A stretch of DNA of 64,000 nucleotides, taken from NCBI GenBank assembly GCA_022822725.1, contig JAJEAN010000007.1:1561045-1625044 (forward strand), read 5' to 3'. The stretch is from Candidatus Latescibacterota bacterium. GTDB taxonomy: Bacteria; JAAXHH01. The translations under genes and the position numbers were made by a program. The notes under the pieces were generated by a model. The model ran no database searches. It was not told the DNA's origin and saw only the letters and a list, made by a program, of their open reading frames with translations. Below are positions 7,624 through 15,187 of this stretch, in pieces (positions within the stretch are counted from its first letter, which is position 1; every line of letters begins with the position of its first letter).

Positions 7624-9219
7624 TTGGAAGGTCGGTCGATACTGGTCGTCGACGGCGAAACGGACAGCCGGCGTCAAGCGGCGAGCATCCTGCGGAATGC
7701 GGGTTACGACGTGTCGGAGACCGGCACGGCGGCCGAGGCCTTGCGCGCGGCGAGGAAGGACCCGCCGGATATCGTCCTCGTCGATCTCGCCCTGAGTGAC
7801 GCCGATCCGGAGCAGTTGATACGCACCCTTTCGGCGAAGCACCCCGACACCGACATCATGCTCACTACGCGGCAGCACGAGCCGCCCCGCCAGTACCGCC
7901 AGTTGGACGTAAGCGACTACATCGAAAAGCCCGTCGACGCCGAGGAACTGCTGACGAAAACGCGCATGCTGGACCTCCGGCGGGAATTCCAGCAGAGATT
8001 CCAGCTCCTGGGAAAGCACGAGCGCTTCATCGCCGCCATGGAATCGGTGCTCCAGGTGGCGCCCACGGGGATACAGGTCCTGCTCACGGGAGAAAGCGGC
8101 ACCGGCAAGGAGGGATTCGCCCGGGCGATCCACCATTACAGCGACCGGCACGACGGCCCTTTCATTCCCATCAACTGCGGCGCCATCGCCGAAGGGGTGC
8201 TTGAAAGCGAGCTGTTCGGTCATGAAAAAGGCGCTTTCACCGACGCCAAGGGCCAGCGGAAGGGATACTTCGAACAGGCGCACGGCGGCACGCTGCTCCT
8301 CGACGAAATCGGCGACATGCCCCGTTCGACGCAGGTAAAGCTGCTGCGCGTCCTGGAACAGCAGGAGTTTATCCGTGTCGGCGGTTCGACGCCGGTAAAG
8401 ACCGACGTCCGCCTCATTGCGTCCACCAACCGGGACCTCTCCGAGAACATCCAGGATGGTACATTTCGCCAGGACCTGTACTACCGGCTCAACGCCGTCC
8501 ACATCCATCTGCCCGCCCTGCGGGAGCGCCGCGACGACATCCCCAGACTGATCAGCCACTTCATCAGGCACGCCCCCGTGAAGCCCGGCGCGTCGCCTCC
8601 GGTCTTCACGGAGGAAGCCCTGGCAGCCCTCTCGGACTACGAGTGGCCGGGCAACATACGGGAACTGCGTCACCTCGTCGAATCGCTGGTCGTGACCTCC
8701 GGCAAGGCCAGGGTCGACGCGGAAGACCTGCCGGACCGCATCTACACGCCGCCCATGGCGAACCGGGCCCTGCCGGTCCCTCAGAACCGCAACCCGCAGG
8801 ACATGGACCGCGAGATGTTCTACAAGATCCTCTGGCAGATCCTGACCGCCGTCCACGAGCTCCCGTCCAAGATCTCCGCGGCCCTCGGCCGGGGTCCCGA
8901 ACCGCTCCCCGATCGGTTTCAGTTGCAGCCCCCCGTGGATGCGGTGCAGGACGTCGAAACGCCTAACGACGATGCGGTGCAGGACGTCGAAACGCCTAAC
9001 GACGATGCGGGGCCGGGTTTCGTTCGGCCGGCCGTGGTGGTGACGGCCGACGACGGACTGGACCGGTTGCGCTCCATGGAGGACTGGGAGCGGGAAGCCA
9101 TACGGCGCGCGCTCGAGCGAAACGCGGGGCACCGGGGCAAAGCCGCGCAGGAACTCGGTATCAGCGAACGGTCCATCTACCGCAAGATCAGAGACTTCGG
9201 TCTGGACGAATACGCCTGA
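7624..9219 (+). CDS. sigma54-dependent response regulator, degenerate receiver
   Basis: A 531-residue NtrC-class activator with a TTG start, chosen because AAGGAG lies seven bases before it. In the receiver domain, D54 and K102 are present, but the second residue of the acidic pair is glycine (VVDGE, G11). The AAA+ core has GESGTGKE, GAFTDA, LLDEIGD and WPGNIREL. A long linker (about 375-480) includes an exact 33-bp in-frame duplication, then a Fis-type HTH (AAQELGISERSIYRKI). The gene begins 21 bp after the first regulator, so the two are probably co-transcribed. They may be paralogues acting in series or as heteromers; that is inference. Confidence 0.93.
   Translation: MEGRSILVVDGETDSRRQAASILRNAGYDVSETGTAAEALRAARKDPPDIVLVDLALSDADPEQLIRTLSAKHPDTDIMLTTRQHEPPRQYRQLDVSDYIEKPVDAEELLTKTRMLDLRREFQQRFQLLGKHERFIAAMESVLQVAPTGIQVLLTGESGTGKEGFARAIHHYSDRHDGPFIPINCGAIAEGVLESELFGHEKGAFTDAKGQRKGYFEQAHGGTLLLDEIGDMPRSTQVKLLRVLEQQEFIRVGGSTPVKTDVRLIASTNRDLSENIQDGTFRQDLYYRLNAVHIHLPALRERRDDIPRLISHFIRHAPVKPGASPPVFTEEALAALSDYEWPGNIRELRHLVESLVVTSGKARVDAEDLPDRIYTPPMANRALPVPQNRNPQDMDREMFYKILWQILTAVHELPSKISAALGRGPEPLPDRFQLQPPVDAVQDVETPNDDAVQDVETPNDDAGPGFVRPAVVVTADDGLDRLRSMEDWEREAIRRALERNAGHRGKAAQELGISERSIYRKIRDFGLDEYA
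8938..9003. repeat. 33-bp perfect in-frame tandem duplication
   Basis: Two identical 33-bp copies (8938-8970, 8971-9003), encoding DAVQDVETPND twice in the linker of the second regulator. Perfect identity including third codon positions points to a recent slippage event. Confidence 0.95.
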
Positions 9220-9249
9220 TCTTCTCCGTGATCCGCTCTGCGAAAATGC

Positions 9250-9278
9250 TTGACAAGTCGCCCGTGAAACTGTGATTT
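9250..9278 (+). promoter_or_regulatory. possible promoter for trxA
   Basis: TTGACA (9250-9255) followed 17 bp later by TGATTT, a weak -10. It sits about 50 bp before the thioredoxin start. Confidence 0.4.
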
Positions 9279-9324
9279 TGGCTGGGAGCGATTTACTTAC
9301 ATCACCGTGAAAGGAGCAGCGATA

Positions 9325-9648
9325 GTGGGACAGCCTACAGCGATTACGGACGACCAATTCGAAGCCGAGGTTATTAAGAGCAGCACGCCCGTTCTGGTCG
9401 ATTTCTGGGCGGAATGGTGCGGGCCCTGCAAAGCCGTCGCCCCCACGCTGGTGGAGCTCGCGGGCGATTACGACGGACGCCTGAAAGTCGTCAAGGTAGA
9501 CGTGGACGAGAACCGGGAAGCGGCCACCCGTTTCGGCATTCGGAGCATACCGAGCCTCTTGCTGTTCAAGGACGGCGCCGAGGTGGACCGAATCATCGGC
9601 GCGCTCCCCAAGCAGCAACTCGCCGAGAAGATCGACGGCCACCTGTAA
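9325..9648 (+). CDS. trxA: thioredoxin
   Basis: A 107-residue cytoplasmic thioredoxin that reduces protein disulfides. The redox motif WCGPC lies near residues 28-32 within FWAEWCGPCK, and the cis-proline motif (RSIPSLLLF) near 70-78. I use the GTG at 9325 (MGQPTAIT...) rather than the in-frame GTG at 9307, since AAAGGAG (9310-9316) lies eight bases before the second one. The length is canonical. A rho-independent terminator follows at 9721. Confidence 0.95.
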   Translation: MGQPTAITDDQFEAEVIKSSTPVLVDFWAEWCGPCKAVAPTLVELAGDYDGRLKVVKVDVDENREAATRFGIRSIPSLLLFKDGAEVDRIIGALPKQQLAEKIDGHL

Positions 9649-9720
9649 ACCGGCGAGGCCGTATACCGCCGGACGGACCGGGCGAGACTCGATGAACGTG
9701 GGAACGATAGTCAACGTAAG

Positions 9721-9754
9721 CCGGGAAGGCCGATCGACGCACTCCCGGTTTTTT
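9721..9754 (+). terminator. rho-independent terminator after trxA
   Basis: CCGGGA (9721-9726) pairs with TCCCGG (9743-9748), followed by six T residues (9749-9754). The loop is long (16 nt), so strength is uncertain. It separates trxA from ftsY. Confidence 0.6.
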
Positions 9755-9810
9755 ATATGCGGTCCGGCCCATCAGCCGGATCGGAGCCGAAGCATCACGG
9801 AGACCAGGGC

Positions 9811-10722
9811 ATGCAGGGTGTCATACGCAGACTGAGGGACGGACTGGCCAGGACGCGGGACGGGCTTGCGCGCAGGATCCGCCAGGTCGTGGGCCGGTAT
9901 GACCGTATCGACGAGGACCTGCTGGAGGAGATCGAATCCATCCTGCTGCAGACCGACGTGGGCGTGGAAACGACCCTGCGGATCATCGACGGGCTACGTG
10001 ACCGCGCGGTCGACCGCCGGACCCGGAACTCCGAAGACCTCATGGAACTGCTCCGCGAGGAGATGACGGAGATTCTGGGCGATGCGCCGGCCGACGAATC
10101 GGACCAACGGCCCCGGGTCATCATGATCGTGGGGGTCAACGGTTCGGGCAAGACCACGACCGCCGGGAAGATGGCGGCCCGTTACGCCGGGGAAGGCAAG
10201 AAGGTCCTGATCGCCGCGGCTGATACCTTTCGGGCCGCGGCCATCGACCAGTTGGAAGTCTGGGCGCGCCGCGCGAAGGCGGATTTCATCCGGCACCAAC
10301 ATGGTTCCGATCCCTCGGCCGTGGTCTACGACGCCATGCAGGCCGCTTCCGCCCGGGGCTCGGACGTGGTCCTTATCGACACGGCGGGCCGGCTCCACAC
10401 GAAGGGCAACCTGATGGAGGAACTGAAGAAGATCAAGCGCACCGCGGGCAAGCAATTGGACGGCGCGCCGCACGAGGTGCTGCTCGTGCTCGACGGGACC
10501 ACGGGCCAGAACGCCCTCTCCCAGGCCCGGGTCTTCAGCGAAGCCCTGGGTGGCCTGACGGGTATCGCACTGACCAAGCTGGACGGGACCGCCCGGGGCG
10601 GCATCGTGTTCGCCATCGGCGTGCAACTGGGCATCCCCGTCAAACTCATCGGCGTGGGCGAACGCATCGAGGACCTGCAGGACTTCGACGCGCCGGCCTT
10701 CGTGGACGCCCTCTTCAACTGA
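9811..10722 (+). CDS. ftsY: signal recognition particle receptor FtsY
   Basis: A 303-residue SRP GTPase receptor that docks ribosome-nascent chain complexes at the membrane. It has an N-terminal helical bundle (1-95), then G1 [15 protein letters not shown] (about 111-125), the [11 protein letters not shown] insertion-box motif, G3 [17 protein letters not shown]4 [10 protein letters not shown] and the C-terminal [13 protein letters not shown]. It lacks the long acidic A domain of E. coli FtsY, as in many bacteria. I start at the ATG at 9811 because the first 18 codons of the longer frame look untranslated. A DegT gene follows after 15 bp. Confidence 0.94.
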   Translation: MQGVIRRLRDGLARTRDGLARRIRQVVGRYDRIDEDLLEEIESILLQTDVGVETTLRIIDGLRDRAVDRRTRNSEDLMELLREEMTEILGDAPADESDQRPRVIMIVGVNGSGKTTTAGKMAARYAGEGKKVLIAAADTFRAAAIDQLEVWARRAKADFIRHQHGSDPSAVVYDAMQAASARGSDVVLIDTAGRLHTKGNLMEELKKIKRTAGKQLDGAPHEVLLVLDGTTGQNALSQARVFSEALGGLTGIALTKLDGTARGGIVFAIGVQLGIPVKLIGVGERIEDLQDFDAPAFVDALFN

Positions 10723-10737
10723 TTACGGGAGTATGCC

Positions 10738-11970
10738 ATGCCCAGTCTGGCGATTAACGGCGCGGCGCCGGTACGGACCGAACCTTTTCCGTCCTGGCCC
10801 ATGAACCTGGACGCGAGCGCCCGGGCCGCCGGAGAGACCGTGCGCTCCGGCCAGTGGGGAAGCATCCAGGGCGAGAAGGTGCGCAGCCTCGAACAGCGCT
10901 TCGCATCCTTCCAGCACGCCGAACACGGCATTGCCGTCTGCAACGGCACCACGGCCCTCGTCCTCGCGCTGCAGGCGGTCGGCATCGAACCCGGCGACGA
11001 GGTCATCGTGCCTGCCTATACCTTCATCGCATCGGCCAGCTCGATCGTGATGTCGAACGCCGTGCCCGTGTTCGTAGACATCGACCCCCTTACCTACAAC
11101 GTGGACCCCGAAAAGGTCGAGGAAGCGGTAACGCCGCGGACCCGGGCCATCGTGGCGGTACATTTCGCGGGCCTTCCCGCGGACATGGACCGGCTCGGTG
11201 AAATCGCCCGCCGATACGGCCTGGCGTTGATCGAGGACGCGGCACAGGCCCACGGAGCGCGGTGGGGAGGCCGGGGCGTGGGCGCCATCGGTTCGATCGG
11301 CGCCTTCAGCTTCCAGTCCTCCAAGAACCTGAACGCCGGCGAGGGGGGCATCATGCTCACCAACGACGACGACCTGGCGGCTGCCGCGCGGTCCCTCGCC
11401 GACTGCGGGCACACCGAGCAGGGACCCCGTTACAACCACTTTCGCATAGCCGGCAACAACCGGATGACCGAGGTGCAGGGCGCCCTGCTTCTCGCCCAGA
11501 TGGATCACCTGGAGGCCCAGGCGGACCTGCGTCACGCGAACGGCGAGTTTCTGACCGAACGCCTCGGGGCGATCCCGGGCATCGTCCCGGTGGCCAGGCC
11601 CGCTAAAGCCGACCGCCACGCACGGCACATCTACATGTTCAGGTACAGCGAAGCATCCTTCGGAGGCGTCCCGAAGACACGGTTCATCGAGGCCCTGCGC
11701 GCCGAGGGGATTCCCGCCAGTCCGGGCTACTCCATCCCCCTGTACCAACAACCGGTCTTCACGGAACGGAATTACGGCGTATACCGGAGTCCGGCGCTGT
11801 CGGCCGTTGACTTTGACGCGTTGAATCTGCCGGTAACGGAACGGGCCTGCTACTCGGAGGCGGTCTGGTTCTCGCAGAATGTGCTGCTGGGGGGCCGGGA
11901 CGACATGGAGGACATCGTCCGGGCGGTCGCGAAGATCGGGGAACATCGCGACGAACTGGGGGAAGCATAG
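10738..11970 (+). CDS. DegT/DnrJ/EryC1/StrS family aminotransferase
   Basis: A 410-residue PLP-dependent aminotransferase or dehydratase of the sugar-modifying class. The catalytic lysine lies in SFQSSKNLNAGEGG (about 193-206), and the PLP-phosphate contact segment CNGTTALVLALQ near 68-79. GGGAG precedes the ATG. These enzymes usually transaminate nucleotide-linked keto sugars or scyllo-inosose; no sugar nucleotide genes are nearby, so the substrate is open. It abuts the convergent xdhC gene with no spacer: the TAG at 11968-11970 is directly followed by the opposing stop. Confidence 0.92.
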   Translation: MPSLAINGAAPVRTEPFPSWPMNLDASARAAGETVRSGQWGSIQGEKVRSLEQRFASFQHAEHGIAVCNGTTALVLALQAVGIEPGDEVIVPAYTFIASASSIVMSNAVPVFVDIDPLTYNVDPEKVEEAVTPRTRAIVAVHFAGLPADMDRLGEIARRYGLALIEDAAQAHGARWGGRGVGAIGSIGAFSFQSSKNLNAGEGGIMLTNDDDLAAAARSLADCGHTEQGPRYNHFRIAGNNRMTEVQGALLLAQMDHLEAQADLRHANGEFLTERLGAIPGIVPVARPAKADRHARHIYMFRYSEASFGGVPKTRFIEALRAEGIPASPGYSIPLYQQPVFTERNYGVYRSPALSAVDFDALNLPVTERACYSEAVWFSQNVLLGGRDDMEDIVRAVAKIGEHRDELGEA

Positions 11971-13137
11971 TCAGCGAGGCGGCGCGCCCGTACCCGCCGC
12001 GTCCGCTGTACCCGCCGCGTCCGCTGTACCCGTCGCGTCCGCCGTACTCGCCGCATCCTTCACCGTGGAAAGCAGGTGGGCCGGCTTCCCGCCGGAACGC
12101 CGGAATTCAATCAACTCGGCCATGATGCTGACCGCGATCTCTTCGGGGGTATCGGCGCCGATCTCCTTGCCGATCGGCGCGTGCACCTGCTCGAGCAGGT
12201 GCCGGGGCACGCCTTTTTCTTCCAGGTTCTTCCACATCAGGGCGATCTTGCGCCGGCTGCCGATCATGCCGATATAAGCGGCGCCGGTCCACACCGCCTG
12301 CTCGATGACGGGCTGGTCCCACTGGTGTCCGCGGGTCACCGCGACCAGGTAGGACGAGCCGTCAATGGGCAACTTGCCCACGACCTCGTCGAAGGCGTCC
12401 ACGACCACCTCGGCGGCTTCGGGAAACCGCTCGTGGTTCGCGAAGGCCGGCCGGTCGTCCACCACGATGATGCGGAACCCTACGGTATCGGCGATCCGGG
12501 CAATGGCCCTGGCGACATGGCCGCCGCCGAAAAGATACAGCTGCGGCGCAGGCCAGATGGACTCCAGGAAGATCCGGGTCTCCACGCCCTCGTGCTCCAG
12601 CGTGACCACCCGCAAAAGGTTCTCGGTGATTTCAATACCGGAATCCAGCCTGATCCGGTCGTCCAGGGCGGGGTCTCCGAGCGTGCCGACGGTCTCGCCC
12701 GTATCCGTGATCAGCATCTTGCCCGCTTCCGCTCCGGCGCGGCCCGACACCAGCGTGGCCAGGAGTCCGATGCGCCGCGCGTCGTGAAGCCCGCGGATTG
12801 CCTCGAATATCTCCTGCATGGGTCCCGTCCGGATCGGTTCGGTGAAGATCTCCACGTTGCCGCCGCAGTTGAGCCCCTCGTCGCCCGCGTGTTTCTCGGT
12901 CAGGATGAAGTGCTGCAGCCTGGGGGCGGAGCGGTCCATGACTTCGCGGGCCTCGGCCCAGACGTCGGCTTCCAGGCAACCGCCGCCCACCGTGCCGGTG
13001 AACGTGCCGTCCCCCTTGACGAGCATTTTCGCCTTTTTGCTCATCGGGAGCGATCCTTTACTCGACACAATCGTGGAAAGCGCCGCCTTTTCACCGCGTG
13101 ACAGGACGTTCACGACCTCGTCGAAAACCTCTTTCAT
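11971..13137 (-). CDS. XdhC/CoxI family protein
   Basis: A 388-residue two-domain XdhC family protein. The N-terminal XdhC_CoxI domain (1-100) has VSSKGSLPMSKKAKMLV and GGGCLEADVW; the C-terminal Rossmann domain begins near LYLFGGGHVARAIARIA (about 205-221) and includes GMIGSRRK. XdhC binds molybdenum cofactor and delivers the sulfurated form to xanthine dehydrogenase-type enzymes. No molybdenum hydroxylase is in the window, so the client is elsewhere. The last 20 residues are a TADA(A/T)G repeat made by an 18-bp tandem DNA repeat. It follows the JAMM protease gene by 35 bp. Confidence 0.9.
   Translation of the reverse strand: MKEVFDEVVNVLSRGEKAALSTIVSSKGSLPMSKKAKMLVKGDGTFTGTVGGGCLEADVWAEAREVMDRSAPRLQHFILTEKHAGDEGLNCGGNVEIFTEPIRTGPMQEIFEAIRGLHDARRIGLLATLVSGRAGAEAGKMLITDTGETVGTLGDPALDDRIRLDSGIEITENLLRVVTLEHEGVETRIFLESIWPAPQLYLFGGGHVARAIARIADTVGFRIIVVDDRPAFANHERFPEAAEVVVDAFDEVVGKLPIDGSSYLVAVTRGHQWDQPVIEQAVWTGAAYIGMIGSRRKIALMWKNLEEKGVPRHLLEQVHAPIGKEIGADTPEEIAVSIMAELIEFRRSGGKPAHLLSTVKDAASTADATGTADAAGTADAAGTGAPPR
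11990..12058. repeat. 18-bp tandem repeat in xdhC 3' end
   Basis: Units starting at 11990, 12008, 12026 and 12044; the first two are identical (GTACCCGCCGCGTCCGCT on the plus strand). They encode TADA(A/T)G on the minus strand and lie at a convergent junction. Confidence 0.92.
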
Positions 13138-13172
13138 ACGTCTTTCCCCGCTAGTGCGTTCCCGCTAGTGCG

Positions 13173-13742
13173 TTAGACCAGTACCACGGGCAATTCCTCG
13201 AATCCCGTTTCATCGTCCACCCACCGGAACATCTTAATATCTATTACAGCGTCCTTCGTGACGGAAAGGACCAGGTAACCGGGTTCCGGGTCCAGCCAAC
13301 CGGTCAGGGCGTCCATCCGGTCCTTCTCCGAGAAATAGGCCGGCGCGTCCGGATGGGAATGATAGAATCCCAGGACCCGCGCGCCCGGAGGGTCGAACTT
13401 GCCGAAGAACAGCCGCTCCATGTCCGTCCGGCTGAACGCGTACGCGGTCCGGGCGTCCCGGGGATGTTCCGCCGGATTTTTCGCGTGCAACTCGTCCTGT
13501 ATGTTCCTGCACCGGTGAACCCGCCAGGATGCCGGGTCTATCAGACCGCCTGGACCGCCTGAGTCGACCGGACCGCCTGGACCGCCTGGACCGCCTGGAT
13601 CGTCCGGACCACCTGGTTCGCCTGGATCGCCTGGTTCGCCTGGACCTCCTTGACCGGTCAGGAACCCGCAGCACTCCCGTGGATACTCCGCCACGGCGTG
13701 GGCGGCCATGCCTTCGTAGACGGTCCGGGGAAGCCGCAACAT
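13173..13742 (-). CDS. JAMM/MPN metalloprotease with collagen-like insert
   Basis: A 189-residue Mov34/MPN/PAD-1 (M67, Mec-type) zinc protease. The JAMM residues are visible: the glutamate in PRECCGFLTG (about 23), and HSHPDAPAYFSEKD near 121-134, fitting HxHx7Sx2D. Between them, after FLTGQ, is a stretch of about 35 residues of Gly-Gly-Pro/Gly-Xaa-Pro triplets encoded by a 9-bp DNA repeat. Bacterial relatives remove C-terminal extensions from sulfur-carrier proteins or act in Cys/thiamin/Moco biosynthesis; that role is inferred. The ATG overlaps the stop of mrp (TGATG), implying translational coupling. Confidence 0.85.
   Translation of the reverse strand: MLRLPRTVYEGMAAHAVAEYPRECCGFLTGQGGPGEPGDPGEPGGPDDPGGPGGPGGPVDSGGPGGLIDPASWRVHRCRNIQDELHAKNPAEHPRDARTAYAFSRTDMERLFFGKFDPPGARVLGFYHSHPDAPAYFSEKDRMDALTGWLDPEPGYLVLSVTKDAVIDIKMFRWVDDETGFEELPVVLV
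13553..13655. repeat. 9-bp tandem array (collagen-like GPG coding)
   Basis: About eleven 9-bp units, consensus GGTCCAGGC on the minus strand with variants GAACCAGGC and GATCCAGGC. They are read as Gly-Pro-Gly, Glu-Pro-Gly and Asp-Pro-Gly inside the JAMM gene. A nearly identical unit forms the arrays at 50500 and 52320. Confidence 0.93.
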
Positions 13743-14566
13743 CAGGTCCGGACCGGTCCGGGCAATGGCGCCGGCTGATTCTCGATCTCGGCTTCGACGG
13801 CCGTCCGGATACTCCTGAAGGCTGCCGTTTCGACGGTGTTCCCGGACTCGAGGAAGATTGGTTCCCCCGCGTCCCCCCCGGCGCATACGGCCGGCGAAAG
13901 GGGAACTTCTCCCAGGAAGGGCAGGCCCAATTCATCGCTCAACGCGGCGCCGCCGCCCCGGCCGAAGATGTGAGTCCGTTCACCCGTCGCGGCGTCGAGG
14001 TAGTAGCTCATGTTTTCGACGATACCCAGCACGGGGACCCGCAACCGCTGGAACATGGTGATCGCCTTGCGCACGTCCGACAGGGCAACCTGCTGCGGAG
14101 TCGTGACGATGACGGCCCCGGTGAGTTCGACGGACTGGGCCAGCGTCAGCGCCGCGTCGCCGGTTCCGGGCGGCAGATCGACCACCAGGTAGTCCAGTTC
14201 CCCCCAGGAGACGTTGCCGAGGAAACTCTTCACCATCTTGCCGACCAGGGGACCCCGGTAGATCACCGCGTCTGACGGTCCCGCGACGAAACCGACGGAG
14301 ACCAGCCGGATACCATGCTTGACAACGGGTTGGATGCTGCCGGAAGGATCTTTCTCGAGGGACCCGGAAACGCCCATCATCTGGGGCACGTTCGGGCCGT
14401 ATATGTCTGCGTCGAGCAGGCCGACCGCATGGCCCGCTTCCGCGAGGGCGAGGGCCAGATTGACGCTAACCGTCGACTTGCCCACGCCGCCCTTGCCGCT
14501 GGCCACGGCGATGACGTGGCGGATACCTGTCAGCGCGTCACGGGGGATTTCGGTTTGCGCAGCCAA
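13742..14566 (-). CDS. mrp: Mrp/NBP35 family P-loop ATPase, Fe-S carrier type
   Basis: A 274-residue Mrp/ApbC family protein. The deviant Walker A SGKGGVGKST is near 23-32, DADIYGPNVPQMMG near 53-66, and DLPPGTGDAALT near 129-140. It lacks the N-terminal MIP18/DUF59 domain. The cluster-binding CxxC expected after ENMSY is missing; the segment reads YYLDAATGERTHIFG. Some Mrp subfamilies lack these cysteines, so Fe-S transfer is uncertain. The start is a TTG without a strong Shine-Dalgarno, so the exact N-terminus is unsure. Neighbours (erpA upstream, JAMM and xdhC downstream) support a cofactor-maturation role. Confidence 0.87.
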   Translation of the reverse strand: MAAQTEIPRDALTGIRHVIAVASGKGGVGKSTVSVNLALALAEAGHAVGLLDADIYGPNVPQMMGVSGSLEKDPSGSIQPVVKHGIRLVSVGFVAGPSDAVIYRGPLVGKMVKSFLGNVSWGELDYLVVDLPPGTGDAALTLAQSVELTGAVIVTTPQQVALSDVRKAITMFQRLRVPVLGIVENMSYYLDAATGERTHIFGRGGGAALSDELGLPFLGEVPLSPAVCAGGDAGEPIFLESGNTVETAAFRSIRTAVEAEIENQPAPLPGPVRT

Positions 14567-14629
14567 AGTGCTCGATCCGCGTTTACGGACTGCCTGGGAT
14601 GCGCGGTGCCGATCCCGCGCCTTTCGGAT

Positions 14630-14953
14630 CTATACGTAGAATGACTCGCCGCAACCGCAGGTGCCCTTGGCATTGGGATTGCTGACCTTGAACCCGGCGC
14701 CCATCAGCCCTTCCACATAATCCAGTTCCGCACCCATCAGGTAGATGGCGCTCTTGTTATCGACGAAGACCTTGATGCCGTTCTGCTCGATGATCTGGTC
14801 GTTGTCGGTCGCGTTCTTGTCGAAAGCAAGCTTGTACTGAAAACCGGAACATCCTCCGCCGGAGATCATGACGCGCAGTCCGAGATCCGGATTTTCCTGG
14901 TCCTCTATCATGGTTTTGATCTTGTCGGCAGCGACGTCCGTCACGGTGACCAT
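14630..14953 (-). CDS. erpA: iron-sulfur cluster insertion protein, ErpA/IscA family
   Basis: A 107-residue A-type Fe-S carrier. The three conserved cysteines are in GGGCSGFQY and GTCGCGESF (C-x(n)-CGC). It should receive clusters from the ISC/SUF scaffold and hand them to apo-targets. I start at the ATG at 14953, three codons inside the TTG-initiated frame, because AAGGGGG lies nine bases before it. A strong minus-strand promoter lies at 15052-15080. IscA, SufA and ErpA cannot be told apart from sequence alone. Confidence 0.92.
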   Translation of the reverse strand: MVTVTDVAADKIKTMIEDQENPDLGLRVMISGGGCSGFQYKLAFDKNATDNDQIIEQNGIKVFVDNKSAIYLMGAELDYVEGLMGAGFKVSNPNAKGTCGCGESFYV

Positions 14954-15051
14954 GATGTCCAACCCCCTTGCAATTGGCGTAAGTTGCTCAATTTACTCTG
15001 GCTTGAGTCAGTCTTTCATTACCGAAAACACGTACCGCTTGCTGCTTAAGC

Positions 15052-15080
15052 TATATAACGACAACCCGCTTTGATGTCAA
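15052..15080 (-). promoter_or_regulatory. strong sigma70-type promoter for erpA group
   Basis: Minus strand: TTGACA (15080-15075), 17-bp spacer, TATATA (15057-15052). It gives a leader of about 90 nt before erpA. Confidence 0.75.
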
Positions 15081-15187
15081 ACTCTTTATCGAAGACCGGC
15101 GGGTTGCCCACACCGCATTTCGTGCCGCCATCACCGAGCTTCGGCCGGGCGGAAACCGCGTGCCGCGTCCCGGCCGCGGGTTGTCCC

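Noticed and set aside
7624-7990. Frameshift or pseudogene in the second regulator because of the D-to-G change
   Set aside because: The frame is intact through the AAA+ and HTH domains; a degenerate receiver is a known state in response regulators.
5641-9714. 1357-codon open frame on the minus strand opposite the two sigma54 regulators and trxA
   Set aside because: It is antisense to three clear genes, has no family-like motifs, and is the kind of long shadow frame expected in high-GC DNA.
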